DNA from: Bin5 sp965220715
GTDB lineage: Bacteria; Chloroflexota; Anaerolineae; Caldilineales; Caldilineaceae
Direction of reading: 5' to 3'
Length of the DNA: 64,000 nucleotides
Assembly (NCBI GenBank): GCA_965220715.1
Contig: OZ244843.1
Coordinates: 1,116,001 to 1,180,000, forward strand
Made by a program: the position numbers and the translations under genes
Part shown: positions 49,600 through 58,579 of the stretch, piece after piece
How positions within the stretch are numbered: the stretch's first letter is position 1
Layout of the letters: the number at the start of each line of letters is the position of its first letter
Notes under the pieces: model-generated
Seen by the model: only the letters and a program-made list of their open reading frames with translations
The model's database searches: none
What the model was told of the DNA's origin: nothing

Positions 49600-50835
49600 A
49601 TGAAGCTTGGCACGATCGACAGACGACTACTGACAATCCTGCTGGTAGTCTTTGTACAGATGCTGGGTGCGTCTCTGATTTTTCCTGTCCTGCCGCTGTA
49701 TGCGCAGCGGCAGTTTAATATGTCGGCGGAGATGATCACCCTACTCCCCTCCGCATTCTTTGCCGCCCAATTCCTCTCAGGTCCATTTGTCGGCCGCCTG
49801 TCCGATCATTACGGACGGATTCCGGTTCTGATCGTCAGCCAAATCGGGACGGTCATCAGCTTTGTCATGCTGGCCTTTGCGCCGAGCCTGGCATGGCTCT
49901 TCTTTGCCCGCATTCTGGATGGGATTACCGGCGGCAATATCATCGTAGCCCAGGCATACATTACCGACATCACGCCGCGTGAAAAGCGCACCGAGAGCCT
50001 GGGCTACATCTTCGCCGCTTTTGGCCTGGGTTTCATCTTCGGCCCTGCCCTGGGCGGCGTGCTCGCCGCGGCCTATGGCGCCACAGTGCCATTTCTAGTG
50101 GCGGCGGTAGCAGCGGCCGGCGTCGTCCTGCTCACCTGGTACGCGCTGGACGAGACCCTCTCAGCAGAGGAAAGGCTGCGCGCCCGCGCGCGCCGCGCCG
50201 GTAGCCTCACCATCGGCAGCCTTCTGCGGGGCGCCCCCTGGGCCCTGCCGCTGATGACCATTCTCCTGATCGCCTTTTTAGGTCAGTTTGCGCTGGGGCT
50301 ATTACAGTCTACGTTTGCGCTGTTCGGAGAAGCGGTACTGTTCCAGGGCGAAAGCCGGCAGGTCACCGATGTCGGTATCGGCCTCTTGCTGTCCGTTGTC
50401 GGCGTGTCCCAGCTGTTCACACAGACCTACCTGCTGCGTCGACTGGCGCGGCGTTTTGACGAAGGCCAACTTGTCGTGATCGGCAGCGTCCTCCGTACGA
50501 TCGGCATGACGATCTACGCGCTCGTCACGACGCCATGGCTCGGGGCATTCGGCTCGCTCTTTTTTGCCGTCGGTTTTGGCCTCGCGAGTCCACCCCTACA
50601 GTCGATGTCCACCTCATTGGTGGCTGATCAAGATCGGGGCGGCGTACTGGGTATGTTTCAATCGAGCGTAAATCTGTCCACGATTATCAGCACGGCCATC
50701 GCCGGTGTCCTCTTCGCCCGGGGGCCGACAATCCCATACTGGACTGGTGCGGCCACGTCATTCTTGATGGTGCTGGCTATCATGGTGATGATGCGGCGGA
50801 TGCCGATCCAGCCCGTCCGAGCGCAAAAAGCGTAG
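49600..50835 (+). CDS. MFS transporter (drug/sugar exporter type)
   Basis: The 411-residue protein has 12 predicted helices. The MFS signature GRLSDHYGRIPVLI lies in loop 2-3, and its equivalent is weak in the second half. FLSGPFVGRLSDHYGR and LGYIFAAFGLGFIFGPALGG are typical of TetA/Bcr-like antiporters. It starts at the ATG after a short spacer from the LysM gene and is followed by a UxaA-like gene. It may carry a sugar acid for that enzyme, which is inference from position only. Confidence 0.9.
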   Translation: MKLGTIDRRLLTILLVVFVQMLGASLIFPVLPLYAQRQFNMSAEMITLLPSAFFAAQFLSGPFVGRLSDHYGRIPVLIVSQIGTVISFVMLAFAPSLAWLFFARILDGITGGNIIVAQAYITDITPREKRTESLGYIFAAFGLGFIFGPALGGVLAAAYGATVPFLVAAVAAAGVVLLTWYALDETLSAEERLRARARRAGSLTIGSLLRGAPWALPLMTILLIAFLGQFALGLLQSTFALFGEAVLFQGESRQVTDVGIGLLLSVVGVSQLFTQTYLLRRLARRFDEGQLVVIGSVLRTIGMTIYALVTTPWLGAFGSLFFAVGFGLASPPLQSMSTSLVADQDRGGVLGMFQSSVNLSTIISTAIAGVLFARGPTIPYWTGAATSFLMVLAIMVMMRRMPIQPVRAQKA

Positions 50836-50877
50836 CGCGTAACGTGGGAAATTCATGTCGCGAAACGGAGAACCCTG

Positions 50878-53667
50878 ATGGCATACAAAGACAGGTCGCA
50901 CCCGGCACCCCAACCCGACCTGAACACGCCGGTCCCCTTTGACTCCGTCGCTCGCTTGCCCCAGGACGGCGACAATGTCGCCATCGCCACCCGCCGTCTG
51001 GAAGCCGGGCTGACAATTGAGCATGACGGCGCGCAGTTCAGGCTCGATACCACCATTCTGGTCGGCCACCGCTTCGCCGTCGAACCGATCGCGGCGGGCG
51101 AGCCTCTCCTGTCCTGGGGTCTTCCTTTCGGCATGGCGACTCGCCCAATCGCGCCGGGAGAGTATGTATGTAACGCCGGCATGATCGAGGCGCTCAACGG
51201 GCGCGCCCTCGACTTTACCATCCCGCAGCAACCGAATTTCCAGGACCGGATCATCGTTTACGAAGTCGATGAGGCGACCTTCCGGCCCGGTCGGCAGGTG
51301 GAACGGTACAACGAGGAGCGCACCTTTCAAGGGTTTCGACGCGACGGCGGGCGGGGTGTCGGCACGCGCAACATGATCGTCGTCATGGGGACGACCTCCA
51401 GCACGGCCGGCTTTGCCAGAAGTCTGGCGCAGGCGTTGCAGCCCGCCGCCGCCGCCTTCCCCGGCTTCGACGGCATCGTGGCCATCGCCCACACCGAGGG
51501 CAGCGGCTACGAACGGCTGAACAACCGCGAGTTTGTGCTGCGCACCCTGGCCGGTTTGATCGTGCATCCCAATGTCGGCGCGGTTCTGGCTGTGGACGCG
51601 CCCGAAACACACCCAACCGCCGACCGGGCTATCAGCAACGCCGAGCTGGAGGCCTATCTGCGCGCGAATCACTATCCCCTGGCGGAAGTGCCGCATCGCT
51701 TCTTCACGCTGTCCGGGGATTGGCAGGCCGACCTGGCGGAAGCGTCAGCAACTGTCGAGCGCTGGCTGCCGGAGATCACAGCCTTGCCCCGCACGCCGGA
51801 ATCGCTGGCCCATCTGAACATCGCCCTCCAGTGCGGCGGCTCCGACGCCTTCTCCGGCCTCTCCGGCAATCCGCTGGCATCCGCCGTCGCCAAAGAGATC
51901 ATTCGCTACGGTGGACGCGCCAACCTCGCCGAAACCGACGAACTGATCGGCGCCGAAGCCTATATGCTGCAGAACACGCGCGATCTGGCCACGGCGCGGG
52001 CCTTTCTCGATTATGTGGCCCAGTTCAAAGAGCGGCTGGCGTGGCATGGCCAGAGCGCAGAGGGCAATCCCACCGGCGGAAACAAATACCGCGGGCTGTA
52101 CAACATTGCGCTCAAGTCGATCGGCGCCGCCATCAAGCGGCACCCGGATGTGCGTCTGGATTGGGTGGTCGATTACGGGGAACGGATGGTGAAAGCAGAG
52201 GACCTGCCTGCCCCCCACCGGGCCGCGCCTGAGCCGGCGCCCGGCTACTATTTTATGAACACGCCGGGCAACGATCTGGAGAGCATCGCCGGTCAGGTAG
52301 CCGGCGGCTCGAATCTGATCATTTTCGTCACCGGCAACGGTTCGATCACGAACTTCCCGTTTGTGCCCACGATCAAAGTGATGACGACGACGCCGCGCTT
52401 CGAACTGCTATCCCAGGAGATGGACGTGAACGCCGGCGCCTATCTGGATGGCAAGACGATGGCCCAACTGTGCGACGAAAGTCTCGATCTGCTGGTGGAG
52501 ATCGCGTCCGGTCAGCGCAGCAAGGGCGAACTGGCCGGCCACTCGCAGATCTCCATCTGGCGCAACTGGCAGCAGCAGGACCACAGCCGGCTGCAGACGA
52601 TCCTGGCACGCCCGCAACCGGACGGGCGCCCGCTCGAGATAAAGACGCAACCCGGCGAGACGGCGGCGATCGATCTGCCCCGGCCGGGCGCAGCGCGCGT
52701 CGGCCTGATTCTTCCCACAAGTCTTTGCTCCAGCCAGATCGCCGGCATGGCAGCCCGGCGCCTGAACGGACCCGCCTCTGTGCCGAAGGCTGGCGATCCG
52801 GGTGAAGCCAGGAGGCGTCCCCTGTTTGCCGCGTTGCCCCACACCGAGGGCTGCGGCGTCGCCTTCGCCTCCACCCAGGAGATCTATGCCCGCACCATGA
52901 TCGGTTACGCTACCCATCCCCTGGTGGGCGCCTGCCTCTTTCTGGAGCATGGCTGTGAAAAGGCGCACAACGACTACATCCATTCGCTGCTGCGCGACTG
53001 CGGTCTTGAGGAGGAGGACTTCGGTTGGGCCAGCGTGCAGTTGGACGGCGGCATTGCCAATGTCCTCGACAAGATCGACGAGTACTTCGACGCGCAAATG
53101 TCCACACTCCGCCGGCAGAACGGGAACGACGGCAAGCTGTCCCTGGCGCTGCTCAGCGACGGCCCTGCGCCCGCAGCCGCGGCCGACAGCCTCGCACGCC
53201 TCGCTCGCTGGGTCGTTGCCGCCGGCGGCGCCGTCGTCACGCCGGTCTCCGGATCGTTGATCGAGGCGCCCGCCTTCCGCGCGGCTCTGGGCATGGACGC
53301 TGCCGACCTGCCGCCTTCCCTTGCCTACGGCCAGGCGGCCGAGGCAGCCGGTTTCCATCTCATGGAAATGCCCACGCCCCACTGGACCGAGACACTGACC
53401 GGTCTCGGCGCCAGCGGCGCGCAACTGATAATCGCCTATTCCGACAAGTTGAGGGCGGGACATCCGCTCGTGCCCCTCTTGCAGCTTGCCGACGAGCACG
53501 CGCCCGCCGCGCCGGATATGAGGCTGAGCGGAGATCCGGGCGCGTGGCCGCAGCAGATCCTGGACCTGGCCGCGCGAACGCTGGCCGGTGACTATCAGCC
53601 GCAGAGCATCGTTCACAAGCACATCGACTTTCAACTCACCCGCGGTCTGCTGGGGATATCCACCTAG
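50878..53667 (+). CDS. UxaA family hydrolase (altronate dehydratase-like), extended with a duplicated N-terminal half
   Basis: This 929-residue protein is about twice the length of altronate dehydratase. Residues 1-120 hold a SAF-like domain (ATRRLEAGLTIEHDG). Residues 150-600 follow the UxaA catalytic architecture: RGVGTRNMIVVMG, HTEGSGYERL, LNIALQCGGSDAFSGLSGNP and FVTGNGSITNFPFVPT, with iron-binding positions. From about 660 the protein repeats the first UxaA half: GLILPTSLCSSQIA, LPHTEGCGVAF, GYATHPLVGACLFLEHGCE and DGGIANVLDKI. CGGAGAA precedes the ATG. A sugar-acid dehydratase is likely, substrate open. Confidence 0.85.
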   Translation: MAYKDRSHPAPQPDLNTPVPFDSVARLPQDGDNVAIATRRLEAGLTIEHDGAQFRLDTTILVGHRFAVEPIAAGEPLLSWGLPFGMATRPIAPGEYVCNAGMIEALNGRALDFTIPQQPNFQDRIIVYEVDEATFRPGRQVERYNEERTFQGFRRDGGRGVGTRNMIVVMGTTSSTAGFARSLAQALQPAAAAFPGFDGIVAIAHTEGSGYERLNNREFVLRTLAGLIVHPNVGAVLAVDAPETHPTADRAISNAELEAYLRANHYPLAEVPHRFFTLSGDWQADLAEASATVERWLPEITALPRTPESLAHLNIALQCGGSDAFSGLSGNPLASAVAKEIIRYGGRANLAETDELIGAEAYMLQNTRDLATARAFLDYVAQFKERLAWHGQSAEGNPTGGNKYRGLYNIALKSIGAAIKRHPDVRLDWVVDYGERMVKAEDLPAPHRAAPEPAPGYYFMNTPGNDLESIAGQVAGGSNLIIFVTGNGSITNFPFVPTIKVMTTTPRFELLSQEMDVNAGAYLDGKTMAQLCDESLDLLVEIASGQRSKGELAGHSQISIWRNWQQQDHSRLQTILARPQPDGRPLEIKTQPGETAAIDLPRPGAARVGLILPTSLCSSQIAGMAARRLNGPASVPKAGDPGEARRRPLFAALPHTEGCGVAFASTQEIYARTMIGYATHPLVGACLFLEHGCEKAHNDYIHSLLRDCGLEEEDFGWASVQLDGGIANVLDKIDEYFDAQMSTLRRQNGNDGKLSLALLSDGPAPAAAADSLARLARWVVAAGGAVVTPVSGSLIEAPAFRAALGMDAADLPPSLAYGQAAEAAGFHLMEMPTPHWTETLTGLGASGAQLIIAYSDKLRAGHPLVPLLQLADEHAPAAPDMRLSGDPGAWPQQILDLAARTLAGDYQPQSIVHKHIDFQLTRGLLGIST

Positions 53668-53733
53668 CCAACGCCTATCGCCGGTCGCCCGTGCTCAGTG
53701 GCTGGTGACCAGTACAGCTCACCGGAACTGCCG

Positions 53734-54873
53734 TTATCGCGCAATGGCCGGAAAGTCCCCCGGCTCTACCAGGAAACGCAGCGCGCCGGTCTCCACGTCG
53801 ATCAGCCACAGCGAGGGCACAACATCCGGCCCGCGCAGGGGAAACCGGCGGGTGATGAGAAAGCGTCCGTCGGGACTCCAGACCGGCGGCCCGTGGTCGT
53901 AGGCGGGATCTGCTGTCAGAGCGATCGCCTCCGTGCCGTCCGGGCGCATCCGCCAGATCTGGCTACCCCGCGTCGCGCCTGGGCCTTCCAACTCTTTACG
54001 CCGAAACGCGAGCCAGGCGCCGTCGGCGGACGGCACGGCCGAACTGTCGTGGACCAGGGCCAAAGTGGCGCTCCCCGTTCCGCTCAACTCGACCTGCTCG
54101 CCGCTTTCCACGTCGATCGCGATCAGATGGGTCATCCATTCATCGCCGCTCTGCCTGAAATCAGTTGTATACAGCCGGCGTCGGGAACTGTCCCACGCGC
54201 ATGTCTCACCGGTGGCGGTAGGATAGAAAGCGGTCTGCCCGGTCTCGCCCGCCGACCTCGCCGTTAGATTGATAACGGCCAGCTTCTGTTCCTCCGGCGA
54301 GACGAAACAGAGCCACTCCCCATCAGCAGACCAGCGGGCCTCAAGACCAAGACGTTGGCTGTCGCTGAAGATCGCCGCTGTTTCGCCCGATTCCACATCC
54401 AGGATCCAGATCCGCGGCGGGCTGAGCAGGCCGGAAGCGAACGCGTTGACCGAACGACGCGTGTAGGCCAGATATTGGCCGTTGGATGACCAACTCGGTC
54501 CGCTGCATGAGGCATTCTCGCAGGTCAACAACGGCCTGTCCTTTCCGCTGGCCAAATCGATCAGCCGCAGATCGCTGAATCCCATCTCCCCCAGCGCCCC
54601 GTAGGCGATCAGCCTGCCGTCGGGCGATGGCGCGAAATCCCACACACTAACTTCAGCCGGGGTCAAGGGTCGGGGTGTGATGTCGCCGCCACTTTCTTCG
54701 TCGGTGAACGGCAGCGCGTGCAACTGGGCGCGTCCGACTTCATCGACTGTTTTATAGAGCAGGTAGCTGGCGCCATCGTCCCTGGCAACCCGGCGGCTTT
54801 GCCCCCACAGGCCCAGGAGCAACAGCGCGCACAGGCTGAGGAGCGACAACACGGTCACATCAAATCGGCTCAT
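53734..54873 (-). CDS. PD40/WD40-like beta-propeller protein, membrane-anchored
   Basis: The 379-residue protein begins with one membrane helix (VTVLSLLSLCALLLLGLWG), probably an uncleaved anchor or signal. The outer part is a beta-propeller of PD40/TolB-type repeats: FAPSPDGRLIAYGALG, WSSNGQYLAYTRR, WSADGEWLCFVSPE and WSPDGRFLITRRFPL. Such proteins bind partners or peptides at the cell surface. It is the third minus-strand gene after the DUF318/TIGR03943 pair, 74 bases away, and may belong with them. Confidence 0.82.
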   Translation of the reverse strand: MSRFDVTVLSLLSLCALLLLGLWGQSRRVARDDGASYLLYKTVDEVGRAQLHALPFTDEESGGDITPRPLTPAEVSVWDFAPSPDGRLIAYGALGEMGFSDLRLIDLASGKDRPLLTCENASCSGPSWSSNGQYLAYTRRSVNAFASGLLSPPRIWILDVESGETAAIFSDSQRLGLEARWSADGEWLCFVSPEEQKLAVINLTARSAGETGQTAFYPTATGETCAWDSSRRRLYTTDFRQSGDEWMTHLIAIDVESGEQVELSGTGSATLALVHDSSAVPSADGAWLAFRRKELEGPGATRGSQIWRMRPDGTEAIALTADPAYDHGPPVWSPDGRFLITRRFPLRGPDVVPSLWLIDVETGALRFLVEPGDFPAIAR

Positions 54874-54947
54874 AATTTCAAGGGCTGGTGACTGGCTCAG
54901 GCCGCAGGTGGTGCTGGCCCGTGATCACTGTCGCCTCGTCACCGGTG

Positions 54948-55823
54948 TCAGGGATAGAGATAGGGTTGGTTCGGTTCCGGCACAGCCTCCAACTGCGCCG
55001 CCATAAGCACCGGCAGCGCATTGCCTGCGGGGGTGGCGAACTGTCCCACGACCCGCACCCACTGTCCTTCCTCCAACCCGTCTTCAGAAGACAGATCGGC
55101 CGCCAGGCTGACCGGCAGGCCGACGGCCATGGCATCGGCGGCGCAGCAGCCGACAACAAAGCGTGTCAGGGTAAACTGTACCTCGTCCGAGGCGTCATCA
55201 AGGTAGACAAAGCCGATGACGTCGGCGGTGTCGGTCTCGGCTGGCCGTTCGCCCTCGTGAAAGGCGAGTACCCAATCCAGAATCGTACGCTCGCTGCTTT
55301 CCTGCACCCGCGACGAACGCACAGCCGCCGGCAGTACCGAATCCAACCCCCCAGCGCTGATTTCACGATTCTGCAGCGCCGCCACGCCCAGAGGACGGGG
55401 AGGCACGAGGATGCCAAGGACGATTGGAAGCGAGATAAGCAGAAACCCCGCCCATCCCAAAGTGTGGCTATGATCGTGGTTGTCCTCTCCAGCCAGTGAA
55501 TCGGCCTCGCCCGCCCGCTCCGGAACAGAATTGTCCGGCCCGGCGGACCCTTGCTCATCCCCGCGCAGCAGGTAACGGTAGCTTCCTGCCACCAGAAGGA
55601 GACCCATAATCGCTGCCACTGTCAGCCAGTCGAACCGTTGACTGATGTAGTAGTTAAGTGTGCCGGACGTGATGCGCGTGAGCAGAAAGATGCCCAGCCC
55701 GAGCAGCAGCATCCCCTTGAGAGCAGCCTGCACCTTGGGCAGACGCAACAGTTTACCCGTCATTTTGGCAAAATAATGCAACCGCTCTTCGCCTATCCTG
55801 TCTTTCGCCAAAATATCTGTCAA
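54948..55823 (-). CDS. TIGR03943 family (DUF1980) membrane protein
   Basis: The protein has two or three N-terminal membrane helices (GMLLLGLGIFLLTRI, WLTVAAIMGLLLVAGSY, FLLISLPIVLGILVPPR) and an extracytoplasmic C-terminal OB-like domain (VIGFVYLD, FVVGCCAADAMAVGLPV). The VGCCAADA motif with paired Cys is typical. It always accompanies a DUF318 permease in the genomes I know, and together they are proposed metal or zinc transporters, some under Zur control. The frame starts at TTG overlapping the permease's TGA; an ATG at 55763 would shorten it by 20 residues. Function remains unproven. Confidence 0.85.
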   Translation of the reverse strand: MTDILAKDRIGEERLHYFAKMTGKLLRLPKVQAALKGMLLLGLGIFLLTRITSGTLNYYISQRFDWLTVAAIMGLLLVAGSYRYLLRGDEQGSAGPDNSVPERAGEADSLAGEDNHDHSHTLGWAGFLLISLPIVLGILVPPRPLGVAALQNREISAGGLDSVLPAAVRSSRVQESSERTILDWVLAFHEGERPAETDTADVIGFVYLDDASDEVQFTLTRFVVGCCAADAMAVGLPVSLAADLSSEDGLEEGQWVRVVGQFATPAGNALPVLMAAQLEAVPEPNQPYLYP

Positions 55824-56920
55824 ACCCCCACTTGTACATTCCAGAAGACGCCGATGACCGCCACCAGCGCCAGCGGCAGCAGGATCAAATAGAGGACGGT
55901 CCGTCGCCGGAATACACCCAGAAACAGCAGCGAACTCTTGATATCCACCATCGGGCCGAAGACGAGGAAGCCGAACAGTGAGCCGGTCGTAAAAGCGCCG
56001 CTGAAGGCCAGCGCGATAAAGGAGTCCACCGTCGAGCAGACCGACAGTATGAAAGCCAGCGCCATCATCACAAAGACAGAAATAATCGGCCCCTGACCGA
56101 TCGCCAGCAGAGTCGACTGTGGAACGACCGTCTGCATTACCGCCGCCAGCAGCGCCCCGGCGATCAAATAGCGCCCCATGTCCAGAAAGTCATCGCCGGC
56201 CATCGCCAGAGCCTGCCAGATGCGCGGCTGCGCGGCAGAATGGTCGTGACTGTGATCATGACCATGATCTTCACAGTGTTCGTCGCAATGGTCATCAATG
56301 TCGTCGTGACCGCTGGCAGTTGCAAGCGTCTCCGGCAGAAGAATCTCGCGCGGGCGGGCCAGGTGGAAGATCAACCCAACCGTAAATGCGACCAACATGC
56401 TGAATGCCACCCGCCCCCACAGCACCGGACCCCAACCGAAGGCTGCGTAGGTACTGAAGATTACAATCGGATTGATTACCGGCGCCGCCAGCAGAAAAGC
56501 AATGCCCACCGGCAGCGGCAGCCCCTTGCCATAGAGCCGGCGCGTGACCGGCACCACGCCGCATTCGCACACCGGGAAGACGAAGCCCAACCCCGCGCCG
56601 GCCAGCGCCGCCAGCAACGGATTTTCGGGTATGAAGCGTTCTACCATCCCCTGGTCCACATAGACGGCTATGATGCCCGATACGATTGAACCGGCCAGCA
56701 GAAATGGGGCGGCTTCGATGAACAGGCTGAGGAAAATAGTGACAAACGTCTGGAACCGCTCGGACACGAAAAAACGGGCCTGCGGCGTGTTGATGCTGCT
56801 GGCCAGGACCACAACAAATGCAAATACAAGGAACGCCGCCACCCCCCAGCGCGGGCGGCCGAACCAGCGGTTCCCTACTCTCTCTGCGGCTGCCTCTGGC
56901 AGCGGTGATGTCTGGCTCAT
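55820..56920 (-). CDS. DUF318 (ArsP-type) permease with His-rich loop
   Basis: This is a 366-residue membrane protein with about eight helices. The family's hallmark GFVFPVCECGVVPVTRR is present, with Cys in a helix. A cytoplasmic loop has a dense metal-binding stretch (DEHCEDHGHDHSHDH). The ATG at 56920 is preferred because the longer TTG start would translate a spacer with a CCAGTGA-family repeat. DUF318 proteins include organoarsenical and putative zinc or cobalt exporters. The pair with TIGR03943 and the His-rich loop suggest divalent metal transport. Confidence 0.85.
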   Translation of the reverse strand: MSQTSPLPEAAAERVGNRWFGRPRWGVAAFLVFAFVVVLASSINTPQARFFVSERFQTFVTIFLSLFIEAAPFLLAGSIVSGIIAVYVDQGMVERFIPENPLLAALAGAGLGFVFPVCECGVVPVTRRLYGKGLPLPVGIAFLLAAPVINPIVIFSTYAAFGWGPVLWGRVAFSMLVAFTVGLIFHLARPREILLPETLATASGHDDIDDHCDEHCEDHGHDHSHDHSAAQPRIWQALAMAGDDFLDMGRYLIAGALLAAVMQTVVPQSTLLAIGQGPIISVFVMMALAFILSVCSTVDSFIALAFSGAFTTGSLFGFLVFGPMVDIKSSLLFLGVFRRRTVLYLILLPLALVAVIGVFWNVQVGV

Positions 56921-57325
56921 TTGCTGGCTGGTAGTCGGTGATGACCCTTGTCCGCCATTCAAGCACCACGGGTCCTGTGTTGCCAAATGCTCCCACTTCT
57001 TGCTGAAGTGGGAAGTGATGTTGCCTCTCCCTACTTCACTCTCTCAGCGATTTTCAATCTTACCTGAGCCGCCGCGTTCTGCCAACCCGCAGCCTCTGGC
57101 GCCTTCCGTCCCACCCGCTGTTCCTCCGTCACCAGGACAGTTGGCGGCAGCCCACCGGCAGATTCCCTTTTTCCGTCAAACAGCACCTGTGCCCTTAGAC
57201 AGAAACTGTCAATGTCGGTTATCATTCGCAGAACTCTCCCCGTGATTCTTTCGAGCGTCTGCTGACTCTGAAAGCATCCCGTCGGGGGACTTCTTTCCAC
57301 CTCCAACCAGCACAAGGCCCAGTCT
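56921..57325. other. Divergent intergenic region, permease and aminotransferase
   Basis: About 405 bases without a supported gene. It has no obvious promoter pair; a spacer-motif segment lies next to the permease start. A GAATGATAACC stretch (minus strand, near 57220) is a weak resemblance to a metal-regulator half site only. Confidence 0.5.
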
Positions 57326-58516
57326 ATGTCACGTATGACCGTGGAACAGCTTCGGCAAGATCTTCCCATGACAGCGGAAGTCGGATACTTTCAGACCGGG
57401 ACCTATGGCCCCGCCAGTGACTCCGTGCTGCAAGCCGTGCGAGAGACGATGGAAACCGAGGCCCGTCACGGCCCGGCCACCGCCGCCGGCCGCCAGGCCC
57501 ACACTGAACGCGAGGCTGCCGCCCGCAGCGGACTGGCACGGCTGCTCAACGTCAAAGAAGAGGAACTCGGCATCGAAACCAACACCTCGCGGGCCATGCA
57601 GCAGATTGTGCGCGGTCTCGGATGGCGATCGGGCGACGAGTTCGTGATGACCACGTTGGAGCATGTCAGCACCTACGGGCTCTCCTATTCGCTAGAGCAT
57701 GAGTACGGCGTCAAGGTCAAGGTGCTTGAGGCCGATGTCGAGGACGAAGTCCTCCTCGCGGATCTTGCCTCGGCGCTGAACGAACGCACGCGCCTGATCT
57801 GCCTCAGCCACATTGCTTCCCCCAATGGCCGTTTGCTCCCAGTCCAGGAGGCAGCCGCCATTGCCCATGACGCCGGCGTGCCCGTCATGCTCGACCTGGC
57901 CCAGTCGGTCGGGCAGATGCCGGTAGACCTCCAGGAACTCGACTGTGACTATGCCGTCGGTTCCGGCCACAAATGGCTGCTCGGCCCCATGGGTACCGGC
58001 TATATGTACATCTCGGAAAAACAGATCCCCGGCTTTCGCCCCAACTACATTCCCGACCGCAGCCCGTGGGCGCTGCCCGACGACCCGACGCCCGCGCCAA
58101 CCGCCCGTTCCCGCACCGAGATCGGCACCTACAACCATGCTCTGGTGGTCGGCCTCGGTCGCGCCGTCGAGATCATGGAAAGCATCGGCCTCGACACAAT
58201 GCAGCTGAGAATCGCCAATCTCACCCACCGGCTGCGCAGCGGTCTCACCCGCATCGACCGCGCCCGCGTCATAACCCCGCTCGACATGGAGAAATCAGCC
58301 GGCATCACCTCGGTGATGTTCGATCAGTTCACCAAGACCGATATGGACGGCCTGGTCGCACAGCTGCAGGAACGCCATAGAACCGTCGTTAAATCCCAAT
58401 GGTTGACGGCGGCCCCGCCTGACCCGGTCAAAATCGGGATGCGCATCTCCGTGGCCGCGTTCAACAATGAGGATGAGGTAGACCGTCTGCTGGCAGGGAT
58501 TGACGCAGAGCTGTAA
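57326..58516 (+). CDS. Class V aminotransferase (cysteine desulfurase/isopenicillin epimerase-like)
   Basis: This PLP-dependent fold type I enzyme of 396 residues has the PLP-binding Asp190 (VPVMLDLAQSVGQ), and the Schiff-base Lys216 in GSGHKWLLGPMGTG. ETNTSRAMQQIVRGL and SHIASPNGRLLP are substrate and cofactor regions. The lack of a cysteine-bearing flexible loop near the C-terminus argues against a cysteine desulfurase; isopenicillin N epimerase-like or aminotransferase is likelier. AAGG lies eight bases before the ATG. It is followed by an unknown TIM-barrel gene after 63 bases. Confidence 0.88.
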   Translation: MSRMTVEQLRQDLPMTAEVGYFQTGTYGPASDSVLQAVRETMETEARHGPATAAGRQAHTEREAAARSGLARLLNVKEEELGIETNTSRAMQQIVRGLGWRSGDEFVMTTLEHVSTYGLSYSLEHEYGVKVKVLEADVEDEVLLADLASALNERTRLICLSHIASPNGRLLPVQEAAAIAHDAGVPVMLDLAQSVGQMPVDLQELDCDYAVGSGHKWLLGPMGTGYMYISEKQIPGFRPNYIPDRSPWALPDDPTPAPTARSRTEIGTYNHALVVGLGRAVEIMESIGLDTMQLRIANLTHRLRSGLTRIDRARVITPLDMEKSAGITSVMFDQFTKTDMDGLVAQLQERHRTVVKSQWLTAAPPDPVKIGMRISVAAFNNEDEVDRLLAGIDAEL

Positions 58517-58579
58517 CCACAGTGGCCGCTAACGCCGCCGGTAACCATCAACTTTCCACGAATAAGAGGAAAAAAGAAG

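Noticed and set aside
57200..57240. Zur box for the DUF318/TIGR03943 pair
   Set aside because: Only one GAATGATAACC half-site-like stretch is present; no palindrome.
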